Source: Apostichopus japonicus (lineage: Eukaryota > Echinodermata > Holothuroidea > Aspidochirotida > Stichopodidae). From it: a stretch of DNA of 64,000 nucleotides. Below, piece after piece: positions 50,449 through 62,711 of this stretch; the stretch's first letter is position 1, and every line of letters starts with the position of its first letter. The position numbers were made by a program, and so were the translations under genes. The stretch lies in the NCBI RefSeq assembly GCF_037975245.1, contig NC_092583.1:15293264-15357263 (forward strand), written 5' to 3'. The notes below the pieces were generated by a model. That model saw only the letters and a list, made by a program, of their open reading frames with translations. It was not told the DNA's origin and did not search any database.

Positions 50449-51770
50449 TTAATGTTGGTATAAGATGCTTCTCCTTTGCCCATTTTGATGACAAAAATCA
50501 CAAATTTTTATCCTACATGGCAAATGATAAAGAACCTCTCCGCAAATTATCTATCCATGTATAACGTGAGAAGAAATAAAGAATACATAACGTAGGTACA
50601 TACATGCATCACTGGGATAACAAATTCGTACAATATGCCATAATCAGATAACGACTTCTCATTGAACAACTGTCGTTGACATCGACATCAAATGGAATTT
50701 AGTGAATGCATAAATTATAAATAAAATTGAACACTATAAAGTAATGATGGGAATACTAAATGCAAAAATATTGATAATTTACTGTCTCACAGTACCACAA
50801 ATGGCTGAAATTCATGCAGAATAAATCAGCAGGAAGATCAATGATTGACACTGCACAACACTACTGTACAAGTATTTACTGTAAATTACAGTGTGTCAAC
50901 AGTAGTTTGAGTGAAATCACATTCAAACACAGTTTTTGGTTTCTATGACAACTTTGTCAAAGCTATGTATGATTCAAAATTGGATTGCAATTGATAAAAC
51001 AAGGTCACTGTCCTAGCTTTTAGCAGCAAATGACTGAGTACATAATAAGTTATATTAGAAAATCAACTTTACGTAGTCCATGCAGACAAGTTCTATGTCA
51101 GGCCAACACTTATCACTTGCGAAGCACAAACTGAAAAATTTCAAAATTTTGTCATAAAATTATTCCAAACCCTTAAAATATTGAAATGGTTAACTGTGAC
51201 GATCTTTAACATTTGAGATTGGTTTAAGACTGCCACTCAGTTGAATATTTATTATTAATATTTCTTCCCATATTTCATGCAAACATCACCATAAAGGTGT
51301 AGGTCCGTTCTTGACTGGCCAAGTTTCATTTCAGTTTATGAGTTGAAAGTTGAAATTCTTTAAATATTCCTTTCTCACCTCTTGCATGTGATTTTGTACT
51401 GATAAATGAGCCTGGAGGTGGAAGCGTTTAACATCAGATCAAGAACATTGATGATTCTCAATGCGAGCCTACGTAGAAGGGTGTTGTAGTTTGTTAAATG
51501 CCATTTTCCAATTTAAGTTACTTGCCAACCAAATACAAGAGCTGAATCATGCCATGTCTGATACAATCTTTGCATATCTATACCCATCCCCAATGTCAGT
51601 CTCCCTATACATTCTTAAGGTCTCCTCTCATTTTCAATGAACAGATAATATTTTATCCTGCATCACATACCAACATGCTATGCAAAATTTTAAAAATGCA
51701 TTAGATCTATGCAAAGCTGTACAGCAGTATTTGTGCACAAAACCATGTATACTATTTTCAGATTTTGAGT

Positions 51771-52064
51771 TTGAAAAAAAGAAACTCTTCACAAACTGAT
51801 CCAAATGCATACATGCTTAATTATTCCCTGAATGAACTATATATATGGCCTTTCTCTTTCATTTTCTCACCTTCAAGAAGCATATATTCTATTACCTCAG
51901 TATTTACTGTTTTCACTTCCTAGTAACTAATATGGAAAATTAATGTATTGTATTGGAAACAAAAAGTCTTTATTCCTCATAAACTGGTACTATATAAAGG
52001 CATGTACACTCAATTATTTCCTGAATAAACTATAAATATAGCCTACTCTTTCAATTCCTCACCT
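51771..52064. repeat. two-copy ~190-bp duplication
   Basis: 51771-51873 and 51961-52064 share AACTG.T, GCAT..A..CTCAATTATT, CCTGAAT.AACTATA and the CTCACC end in order. It is diverged. Confidence 0.75.
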
Positions 52065-55000
52065 GGAAAGTTCATTTTCCATTCTCCCAATACTGAAACT
52101 GTACTTCAAGTCCATATATGACTAATTATATTAAAGGACAACTATTAATGGCTATGAGTACACCCACCCACACTGCTAGATCTATCCTAATAAGATTTAT
52201 CTGTGGTCTAGATAGCAAACATCATTATACAAATAACTGTCTGGTGATGGAACACCACCTACTCCCAAATCTGTCCCAAGCAATTTGAAGCCTTCCCTGA
52301 AGAATGTAACACAGATGAGACTAAAGTGCATGGAGTGATGGAGAAAAGGTCACTGCCTTGAAATAGTTGTAATCCCGAGGAGGATCGCACAGCCAGGCAC
52401 TGTTCAAGTATGTATATTGTGTATTGCGAGTGTACAAAGACATGCTAGTTCTGCTTTTGCCTGTCCTTCGTATCTGAAATATGACCTAGGGGAATGATAC
52501 ACCAGTAGCCAGATTTCATCAAAGCTTGGTTTCGTGGATGATGTGTGCATATATGTATTCGACTTTCTTGTTTAGAAAAGTAACACATCACTCAAGTTTT
52601 TTGGGGGCTTGTAAAAGTGAATTTCATCAAAACTTTCTGGGTGAAATATGAATACAATTCCTACGGTGTGATTTTCTTGAAATTAACTGGTTGAAAACTA
52701 CATCAGATTTTGTATCAAACAGGAACTTGAAGTAAGCAGAAGTGATGCCATGGGTGCACAGTAAGAAAAGATGGTGTGTTTCTTTATTTTACACTCTGTT
52801 GTTTTCACCTTGGGTTTGGTTATGGTTCTTTGATTCCAACTTTCACTTCAGGTGTTTTAATACAATACTAATGAACCATGGGTGTATTCACTTTCTGATG
52901 CATCCATATTTGAAGGTAGAAAATAACTATGAAATTAAATATATTATTGATAGCGTTGCATTTATGAAATGTTGCTACAAATGAACATTGACCTTCCTTA
53001 AGAACGTCATCATATCTGAAGAGCTTTCTGAACTTCATTAGAGAGCTAACCAAAAAAAAAAAATTATTATGTATATTCCAATAATTTTTTGTAATTTTAT
53101 TTTATTTTATTAAAATGATACATAAAGATCTAGACTCAGCTTGTGTTGAAGCTTCTGATACTGTCTGTACTACATATATTAGTGTTCCCTATATTCAGGC
53201 AGGAGAAAGTAGAAATGACTAGCCCCACATTGAGAATGGACTATACATGACCTTGGAATGCCAGTCTACCACAGAATACTTTCAGAGGCAGATAAGGGTC
53301 GGATCTAAATGCAACATTGATGGGATAGCTACTACAGTACAGTAGAAACGTCTGACAGTAATGAGAACCAAGGCCCACGTACTTGTTTGTAACACGGAAA
53401 TAAAAATGTTTGTCATTTTAGACAAGTTTACAAGAAAGTGAGTTGGTGATATGAGGTTATCCAACACATACAGTAATGCCTTTCTTTTTTTTCTATTCTT
53501 TTTTTTATCTTTTTTTTTTATCAATTGCAGACAGTTTTGTCCTTATCATCTGCTGTAACCTGTATGAGCAATCAGTCACAGCTTTATAAAGCTTAACACC
53601 ATAAGACAATCCACACAAACTTGTTAGAATTTAAAAAAACATGTCTTATCTTGCTATGATAAGAGTATACATGCACTGACAGCTTGCCAAACTTACAAGA
53701 CCCAATTTTCGTCTTGAAATTTGAGTGTTTAGTTATACTGGAGGCTACCTTCAGGTATAAATTTACAAAAGAAGAGCCCTCTTGAAAACCAGGAAGTAGG
53801 CATGACAATTGTTACATTTTCTAATTACAAACCCAGTCCACTTTCACACAGAAAGCATCCAGCTGTAAATCCACTCAATACAAACTCTACTCAATACAAA
53901 GTTTAACAACCTAGCTGTCACTTTTACTTTCATGTTGGAGCTTCAATTACTAATCGCTTTCCAACCTTTGATCAATTGAAGGAGGAATTCTTTTGAGCCC
54001 TTAACAAGAATCCCGGCTCAAATAAGTTCCATTCAGAGAAACTGTTAATGGACAACTGGTCAAGCTAATAGATGACCAAAGAAGATGAAAGAAACTTTAC
54101 AGTTTGTTCAGACAGGCACCAGAAAAAACATCAGTTCCAGAAATTAGATAATTAAACCAGTTGGGGAAACAAGGATATAAGAACTTCACATACTCAGGCA
54201 CATAATTATCACCCGCAAGGTCTTATGATACTAGCAAAAGAAATAAACTGGAAGACTAGGAAAACAAGCAAAGGAACAATGACAAGTTTCTTTCAAACAG
54301 CTTTGAAAAGATCTGAACTCTGCTGAAAAGCCACCCAATGAGAGAGGATATAGATGCAGTCCGCTTGCCATGGCCAGCAAACTTCCCTTAATGATTGTTA
54401 CTTGACAGAGCAGACTCAATCTACACCTTGAATTTCACAATTTTAGCCATTTTTAGCAAATTTTTAGCAAACATTGTGCTAAAAAACTTCTACTCCCTAA
54501 GTTAAGTGCTCACTAGCATTTTCCTGAATTACAACAAACATTATTTACTGTACAGGCATTTTAGAAAGTCTGCTCAATTATATTTGGTTATATGGGACTT
54601 ATGTTAGGTATGATACCATGCCAATTCTTTGTCTAATGATTGTAGCCGACTTTCCATGTGTTAATGCTCTTAATATCTACTGGCAGAAAAATCCAAAGGA
54701 ATTTCTTTTCTACTGGCACACAACAAAATCCACTGGCATTTAGCCAGTACATGGCCCAAATTTCGAGACCTCCATAGACCTTGAAACTGAAACCAATGTA
54801 TGGTATTTAGCACAGAGCCCAGCTGTATATTCAGGCAACAGGATTGCATGAAGCACTGTCATTAATATAGCTTTATCATAAACGTGCCTCGTTAACTATA
54901 TGTAAAGTGCCATCTTGCTTGTCCTCTATTGGATGGATTCCATCAATGGTTGGAAAATTATTAATTGAACCGAGTAAAAGTTTTTACCAACTCCACATCA

Positions 55001-56006
55001 GTCAGTGGTGGTCACAAAGCACCTGTAGATAATTTCATGTATGTTATCAAAAAGCATGAGAATGTACAGCCAAGAAGTCATTATAACATTAGTTCATTCA
55101 TCTGAGTGGATTCAAGATCCATCGGTATCTCTCTATGAACAACGAGTCTTAAAAGTAATTATCAATATTGCCCCAAAATATGCTAGAATGTCGGGTAGTA
55201 GCCACTCACTTGGAACTTATACAATCGCTACTTCTCTGGTTACCTTGAATACAGTTGCCTAACGATGAGACATCTGAGCTACAGTCTGCATTTAAAGCTT
55301 TAAGATTCCTCTGAAAATGAACTGAAGTGTCAGAAGTTCCAGGAATGAACTTTTTAAACACAAAAGGGTTTCTATGGCCAAGTTCACACTTGATCACCCT
55401 TACCTCAAGTAGGTGTTTGCAAGACTACAAATGATTTGTACCACAAACTCCTTCAACTTCACAAGCTCCGAATCTGATCATTAAACAAGAAACACAAAAC
55501 GTTCTGTGAATATTGTTGTGCAAGAAGATGTGTGATATCCTGCTTGATACAAAAACACTTCTGTACAGAGCATGCCAGGTATCAGCTACATGCAGGGATC
55601 CACCTCATAATGACTTTGAAATTATTTGAGGGTTTTGGGAGGTACTGTCCATACAACAGTTTGAAACGTACTCACAAGTTTCATACTTGAATTTCATGTT
55701 TTCATTTTAATTCAGGTTCATCCTGATAGTCAAATCTTTCAGAACTTCAATTGCATACTACATTTTCTTGTCTATCTATTGAAGGACAAGAGAAGTCCAT
55801 TTTGATAAACAAATGATGCAACTTTATGTTCCCTTTCAGGTCACAATTTGCTTTGGATTCCTTGTGCGATAATGTATTATAACTGTTAACATTAAAAGAC
55901 GCGGATATCATTTGAAGTTAAAACATATTTCCCTCTTGTCCATTTAAGTATATGATACCTTTTATTACCTGACATTTTTACTGTATGATAGCCGTACAAA
56001 TTAAAT

Positions 56007-56402
56007 CAGGGTTGTCCAACCTACGGCCCGCGGGCCACAGTCCGGCCCGCCGCAGGGTTGTGTCCGGCCCGCCAGAGATACCCTACGGTGCGAAATTTTA
56101 GTGAGTAGATTTATTGATAGCAATTTGAAGCTATATAATCAATCATTCGAACCTTCGGGGGCCAAAAAAACTGCATACAGGTCAGTTTGTGTGACACTCT
56201 CTCAGCGGAGGTAGGGGGGGGCGGCTGAACTTTATTCATCTGTTTCATCAGGAAGGAAAATAAAACAGTGCGCTCCGCGTGCAGTGCTCACATTTTGTTG
56301 CTTTGGGCTTCGGGCAAAAAATCGAGTGTAGGGTTCATGCGGCCCCTCCTTCATCATAATCATTCCATATGGCCCTCCTCTGCAAAAGGTTGGACAACCC
56401 TG
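56007..56402. mobile_element. hAT-like MITE (396 bp) with 8-bp target-site duplication
   Basis: The ends CAGGGTTGTCCAACCTACGG and, inverted, CAGGGTTGTCCAACCTTTTG form 15-bp perfect terminal inverted repeats. The 8-bp duplication AATTAAAT flanks it (55999-56006, 56403-56410). GGCCCGCGGGCC and repeated CGGCCCGCC make it far more GC-rich than its surroundings. This is a hAT (Charlie/Tip100-like) non-autonomous element. Confidence 0.95.
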
Positions 56403-58689
56403 AATTAAATAGATGTAAGAAAGCTATTCTGATTCCTTAGGAATGCAAAAGGAATCTATGAGACGGTGGCAGTGTGTATGTGTATAAACAGTAAGTAGTG
56501 TCAAATTTGGAAAAATCAATTTTTTTTTTATATAAAAGGCCAGTTTTAGAACAAGAAACTTACAATTTATACAATATTGTTCTAATACTAACTATATTTT
56601 TTATTTTGTAATTTTCCAGGGACTATTCAACATTCTGAAATATTTACAGGACTGTGCGGAGAGATACAAATCAAACTGTGAAAACTTTATAATCTATTGA
56701 TATACAGTACCACTTTACTTTCTCGTCTTCGCCACGCATGAAAATGCCATGTACAATTGTAATATATATATCTCTATGTTTTCTTTCATTGTGACAAAAG
56801 CATAAAAGAAAAAAAAAAGATTTTTTTTCCCTTGCAGTTATAAGATTACCAGCACAACTTTCTGCAGTTTCCAAATTATTCACATACCAGCAACTAAGTA
56901 CTGTACCTAAGTTATAAGGATGTTCATCAAGTGGTGTAGCGTATCACTGTTGAATAGAATTTATAGTATGTACAAGTATGGAAATTATATACATCAACAA
57001 AACATTAAGAAAAATCACTTAAGGATGGAAACCTCATCTAGCTGAATGTAAAAATACAGATCTATGTTACTGCATCTTTTTGGAAGACTACACCCTTGAA
57101 AGTAGTTTGGAAGAGAATGTTCTGCTTAAATACATAGTGAGAATTTCTGGGGAAAGTAACTTGAAATGTGTCAGCTTAAATGTAACCCCAACATGTCCTA
57201 ACAATTTTTTTTGCTCTGGATCGTATAATTTGCTAAGAAGGCACAGATTCCAGGACTCAGCACACATGTAGTAAAATCTGGTATGTACACTTAATTAGAC
57301 TGAGATACTGTGGTCATACAGAGTACTTATTGGGGCCCGGGGCTGTGAGCCTGGAGGGTCCTGGTTCAGCCCTCATGGAAGCTCCTTGGTTGTGGGCCCA
57401 CAAGGTTTGCGACCCATTGGTTTAAGGTATGTCTGAGATGTCGATTGAAGAAAAAGACATGGAGGGTTTGATAAACAAGTAGTACCCTTCTATAAAACGC
57501 GAGAACAGTCTTGTAGTTGATGGACACTGAGTAATTGAATGCAAAGGAGAGGACGGGCCATCAATCCAACAAATATTTTCACGTAACAACTGGATGTCAG
57601 TTAAGTATGTGGAGCTTTTGAAGATATAGTACCTGCTAATCCATCTCCTCTTTCCCCATCCTTCACCTCATCTGCACCCTCCTCCCCCCCCCCCCCTCCC
57701 AAAACAACCAATACTGTTATCATCTATGTAATCCCATTGTCTGGTCCACCATGAAGTTAGATCTAAGCTTCATCAGATTAAGAATGCTTCTTGAACAATT
57801 GATTTATAGGACGGACATTTACTTGCAAGATTATGAGGTGAGGATGGAATCATTTCCTGAGACTACATGCTAATTATATCAGGATATTCAACATGCTCCA
57901 GATATGCCTAGAGCTCTAAGGATCACATATATAGTGACTCAGTATGTCTCACATGTGTGCTAACTAACTAATATTTATAACAAACAGAAATGTATGCAAT
58001 GATGTCATTAGTTCTGTTTACTTTAAAGGAATTTAAGGTTTAATTCCTCACATACAATGAGTCATTTTTAATCCTCTGAATGCAAAGTTAGTTTAAAAGT
58101 TCCAAAAGGATATAGACCCAATTTACGCAACCATAATCATTATTAAACCTACGTTGACGATCGGAAAACTATAAGCCTAGTGGGCCACAGAGTTTTTTCA
58201 GAGATCAGAAAGTTTATCTATAGTTTACAGAGATTCCTGACAAAGATCAATTACATTATTTTTATATGACATACAATTGTTACCATCGCAACCCACTAAC
58301 TCTGCATTGTAACAGTACTATTAAAAGCTTCAAGGCATACAGAGAAACAAATTTTCCTAGCTCTGTACAAGTTCAAACAGTGAATGCTTTCATATATTGC
58401 GATTAATTTCTGCCCATTAGACCGGCTACAATTATAACACGTTCAAGCGTACATGCTAGTATATTCTTTCATTTCAATAGCTACACAATTACAGACCCCA
58501 GTCTGTTTGAACTTACATTCCTACCAAGGTGATTTATCAATTCTAAATCAACCTTCAACAATAGATGTTAACTCAAGCATTACAGACTTTGTCTATCCCA
58601 CCCTGTACGAGATAATAGAACACATTCCAAAGTTCATTCAGTTGGAATAAACACACTGCACTATAAAAACCGTTTAGCGAAGTATCCTG

Positions 58690-58775
58690 TATTAATAATA
58701 ATAATAATAATAAATGAGACTTATATAGCGCCAAATCAGTTCACAAAAGTCACTGCTCAAAGCACTTTACAAAGA
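58690..58775 (+). repeat. (AAT)n plus TATAGCGCC...AAGCACTTTACA repeat end
   Basis: An (AATA)/(AAT)n run leads into ACTTATATAGCGCCAAATCA and CTCAAAGCACTTTACAAAG, an end type I associate with the dispersed family also seen at 47440-47995. Confidence 0.6.
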
Positions 58776-59182
58776 AAGGAATTCTTCATCTTAAAAATAT
58801 TCAGATCAACTTGAAAATTAATATTGCACCATCAAACAACAAAGCAACTTATAACTTTCCTGTTTGGATTTCAATACCAACCCCTACATGACTACAGTAC
58901 TATTTCTTGATCAGCTGTTTAGTGTACACAAATTGTTATATAGTTACCTGGAAGTATAAACAGTAAAGAGAATAAGGGTATGATTTATGGATCAAGAGGG
59001 TCAAAGCAAATTTCTTAGTTAGCATCGGATTTGCACTGAAATGGCAGAGCACCACAGGCATTTTTCAAACTTACATTATTCTAGGCCTTAATTCTTACAA
59101 ATTTGATCAGTGACTTTACATGAAATCCATGGAAAATTCCGGGGGCACTTTTAATCAGGGGACGGTCCATCAAATCTGGGGA

Positions 59183-60110
59183 CAGTCCCCACAAGTCTTT
59201 GATGTCTGGTCACATTAACTAAGTTATGGTTCCACTACAGTACTAGCCTGTTAATGCTAAGAGTAAGACTGTGTATCATGCTCCAACATGTGAGCATTAA
59301 TATAGGACAGCACAGGTTTTGAGTGACATGAAAGACTAAGATATGACTGTAACACATCAAACTAACGTAAGTCCTATTTGTCAAAAATTAAGCACTTCAC
59401 TGAGTAACAAGTAACCTTTGCCGACCAGTATTACGCCTTGCCTAAGTTAGTATTATTAGGACGACCATATCCAGGGTCTAAAAGCCAAAAGTAAAAAGCA
59501 AAGATAAGAATACAGGTTATTAGTAATTTAACAACTAGGCAAACAATACTTCCTCAGCGTCTTAAATTGTGGCTGCAATTTCCTTGCAACTCCTGCCTCA
59601 CTTCACTTAAGCATATGTAAATGACTCTCTTAAGTTCTAACTTACTTCCGGAGATAGTCCCCAGAAGTCAGAGATGTCTGGTCACCTTAACTAAGTTACA
59701 GTTCCACTACAGTACTAGCCTAGGCCTATTTAATTTAAGAGTAAGACTGTGTGTCATGAGTGCATACCTGCTCTGACATGTGAGAATTAATATAGGAAAG
59801 CACAGGTCTTGAGTGACATGTAAAGGCTATGAGACGAGTGTAACATATCCAACTAACGTTAGGCTATTGTCAAAAAATTCAGCACTTCACTGAGTAACAT
59901 GTAGGTCAAACAGTATACGCCTAGTCTAACTTAGTTAGTATTATTAGCACGAACGCATCCAGGGGCAGAAAGCCAAAGGGATAAAGCAAAGATAAGCATA
60001 CGAGTTATTGCAACTAGAAACACTTCCTCAACGAAATAAATTGTTGCTGCAATTTCTTTCTACTCCTGCCTCTCTTTACTTAAGCATACGTAAAGGACTC
60101 TAACTTACTT
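59183..60110. repeat. diverged tandem duplication of a ~460-bp segment
   Basis: 59183-59646 and 59654-60110 align over their full length. Shared blocks include GGTTCCACTACAGTACTAGC type sequence, AAGCACTTCACTGAGTAACA variants, TTAGTATTATTAG, AAAGCAAAGATAAG and CTAACTTACTT at the end. Each copy ends in a sequence that is a strong donor (GTAAGT) on the minus strand. Confidence 0.9.
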
Positions 60111-60380
60111 GCTGAAGAGGGTTCTTGAGTATCTACAACTCAATTAGTTGATAAAAGTTGACGGTACAACTAGACGGACTTCGATGTCGGGAAGTCACCA
60201 GAAGAAGTCTCGCTCTGGTGTAGTACATTATATAGTACCTGATGTATTTAAATTTAGACTGTACCATTTGATAGTAGGTTGGCATCAACAGTTAACTTTG
60301 TGGATGTGCACATCGAGGCGATCGAGAGCTACTGGGCCAAGCCAAAGAGGGCAATGAAGGCAACGCAACGAAGGGACTCA
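60109..60380 (-). promoter_or_regulatory. candidate villin first (non-coding) exon and promoter
   Basis: On the minus strand a strong splice donor, CAGCAA followed by GTAAGT, sits at 60103-60114. The 46.6-kb exon needs such an upstream partner. The region to its right is somewhat GC- and CpG-richer. The 5' end is unknown and the link to villin is inferred only from position and strand. Confidence 0.3.
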
Positions 60381-60386
60381 CTTAGC

Positions 60387-60892
60387 TGGCAAGCCTAATG
60401 TAAAAATAATTCGAAAAACACAGCTTATCCGATCGCCAATAAATTCGGGGTTTCGAGAATAAAACAAGGCTTGTAGCGAAAACTCGGTTTTTCGAGTGAA
60501 AAACAGTTTTTCAATAACTTTGTTTCTCAGATTGAAAAACTCTGTTTTTTTTTATCGGCGATAAAAATTGTTAATCGAGAAACTCTGTTTACCGGATGAA
60601 GAAACTTTATTTTCCGCTCGATATACCCAGTTATCGAAAACTCAGTTTTTTGCTCAATAAACTGAGCTGTTCGAGAAACCATGTTTATCGAACGAAAACT
60701 GAGTTTATTGGCGATAAACTTATTTTTTTTTAAGTATTGCACATCAGGGCGAAAGACTAGCTTTTCGCTCGAAAAGTGTGTTTTTCGAGAAAAAACTGTG
60801 TTTATCGGTAGAAAACCTCTGTTTTTTCTCTAAAAACCGAGTTTATCGGCGATAAACTGAGTTTTTCGAATTAATACACACCAGGCTTGCCA
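60387..60892. mobile_element. fold-back element with internal mirrored repeats (506 bp)
   Basis: The left end TGGCAAGCCT then ATTCGAAAAACACAGCTTAT, and inverted the right end TGGCAAGCCT then ATTCGAAAAACTCAGTTTAT, are terminal inverted repeats interrupted by a short unlike spacer. The interior is built from about 20-bp blocks (TCGAGAAACTCTGTTTATCG, CGATAAACTGAGTTTTTCGA) in alternating orientation. The whole element could fold into nested hairpins. No target-site duplication is clear. Confidence 0.8.
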
Positions 60893-60897
60893 TAGAC

Positions 60898-61203
60898 TCA
60901 ACAGACAACGAGCATATTTGGAGAAGAAGAAAATACTCTTACTCTGAAATTGTGCAAATTACTATTATTAAATACAAGACGGAGTGATTGTTCCAGATCC
61001 TGTTGAATTCGATGACACAACCAACACAAGAGATATATCACCCCTCTCTTAGTAGTGGAATATGCCGGTCGTGTACGAGCGGAACTTGATCCCAGATGAC
61101 GACTAATCACGCCTACAGTTTTGTACGTACCACAGAACTTCATTACATAGAAAGTTACTTCCGGCTTGTCACTTTCAGCAATTTGAAGACCAACAGCGCA
61201 CAC
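60898..61203 (-). CDS. unrecognised open frame of 101 codons
   Basis: An ATG-to-stop frame starting MCAVGLQIAESDKPEVTFYV, of less biased composition than the other orphan frames here. I do not recognise a domain. It lies in a slightly CpG-richer stretch and contains a CCGGAAGT (ETS-like) box at about 61153-61162, so it may equally be promoter or UTR sequence. Chance cannot be excluded. Confidence 0.15.
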   Translation of the reverse strand: MCAVGLQIAESDKPEVTFYVMKFCGTYKTVGVISRHLGSSSARTRPAYSTTKRGVIYLLCWLCHRIQQDLEQSLRLVFNNSNLHNFRVRVFSSSPNMLVVC

Positions 61204-62624
61204 AAAAGCGATAACCTACACGGCTATTTTCTGTAAAGTAAATTGTAAGAAATTCTTAGAATAAAAAAACAGGATGGGAAAGTCGAATTCAATTCAAGTA
61301 ATGGTGATAACAAACTTTGTTAGGACTGAGATGACAGTATGCTCTTGGTGTTTGTCAAGTAGGCCTTTATAGACCTAACTAATTTGAAATTGCTAATTAA
61401 GAAGCCTAAGATGCAACACTGTGGAATCCTTCAGTGTTTACCTGCCAAGCAAATAACGATGAAGGTTAAATGTTTGTGGTAAACGTCGTATGTATGCTTT
61501 TGGAGGTTATGAAGTGGTAAATTGTATAAGATTATGACAACTTAAAGTATGAACATGTGAGTCACCATATACATCACCGAAGATATCCAAGATTTCAATA
61601 AACGGGAGATTAATATACAAACTGAAAATAATATGATATTACAGAAGAAAAACACTACTTGTAAGTATACAACAATGCATAGGCGTAGGAGCCCAATTTG
61701 ATCTGGAGTGGCTGTAACGACTTGCCCGAATAAAAATAACCAACATGTTAATGTGCATATCATATAGGCATGCATCGGTTATTACATCACATGCCAATAA
61801 CATACAATCATTTTCCGTCTTATTATTACCCTTCCATATTGGTTATAATTATATTAGTTACAATAATAGTAATAATATAAGTTTACCCATTGACAAACAT
61901 TGTAAATTTTTTTTTTTCTTTCAGTAGGTGCCGGAAAAATTCTCAGCATATTGCCCGAATTTTCACAAAATATTTGGTTGGGGTGGGGGAGCTAAAATGA
62001 CTTAATGCAATGCTCTTTTAGCATATTATCAGTTGCTATAACTGTTTTTTTTTCTGCCTTTATGTGTAAGAGCATAATTTGAAGTACGGGTGGTGTGAAA
62101 ATAATGCGTATTGAAGGTGATATAAACCAGTTTAGAAATTATTTTGTCAAATGTGGAGATCACTCTGAGAGAGCAGACGGAAGGGTGCAGGGGTTCAGTA
62201 TGCAAAATTTGCTCCTCTTCTAGCGCAAAATCTAAACGGTCATGATATGGTAATTTGCAAGTGCCATGACAGGCCAAGACCTCAGCCATCATGTGGTGTG
62301 TAGGATATACCAGTTGAAAACTTCTAACTATGATTTGGCGGGCCTTGAAAGTGTCGAGTTTAGTGTGTAAGTCAATGACACGATTAACAGTGATACGAAA
62401 CCTGTAACATAATATTGTAGAACATTTGAGAACATGCTAGGATTGTTTTAAAGTTATAGAACAACTAAATACCCGTGAGTTGTAGTAATTCATTTTAACT
62501 ATAGTATAGTTTTTCCACAAAATTTGAGCTAATCTGGTGCATCAAGTGTTTCTATATGTCAAAATGAAAGATATGTTTGACGATAAGATCAAGATTTCGT
62601 CGAAACCTCGTTAGTCAAACGTAG

Positions 62625-62670
62625 ACACCCTTTGCGCGCGCCATTGTTTTGGGTGCATCAAGATGGCGCG
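62625..62670. promoter_or_regulatory. small CpG-rich patch with opposed CGCGCCAT / ATGGCGCG boxes
   Basis: TTTGCGCGCGCCATTGTTTT and CAAGATGGCGCGAG face each other. The second matches the YY1-type AAGATGGCG element that often overlaps start codons of housekeeping genes. The 8-bp inverted repeat is perfect. Confidence 0.35.
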
Positions 62671-62711
62671 AGTGACCTTCAAATCGCTGCAAAGCGTATT
62701 GTTGTCAGCAG
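62663..62711 (+). CDS. candidate first coding exon of an unknown gene
   Basis: ATG in AAGATGGCG context opens 16 codons, MARVTFKSLQSVLLSA, followed by a possible donor AG|GTGCGA. Without splicing the frame stops three codons later. The basic, hydroxylated N-terminus would suit a mitochondrial presequence. I found no convincing second exon before the window ends. The surrounding GCGCGCGCCATTGTTTTGGG patch looks promoter-like. Confidence 0.3.

Larger units (their letters stand above)
46642..60108 (-). other. presumed first intron (5' UTR intron) of villin
   Basis: Because the first coding exon opens with a splice acceptor, the transcript must start further right. Thirteen kilobases show no coding exon on either strand. 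Listed repeats and two transposon-like elements account for part of it; 52380-55980 shows nothing I recognise. Confidence 0.5.

Noticed and set aside
33186-50564. Shared short frame [18 protein letters not shown] in both TTAA-flanked elements
   Set aside because: It exists in both copies only because the DNA is homologous. The frame runs out of the element in each case and shows no transposase features.
60527-60742. 71-codon minus-strand frame in the fold-back element
   Set aside because: Its sequence follows the mirrored repeat blocks; no protein family is visible.
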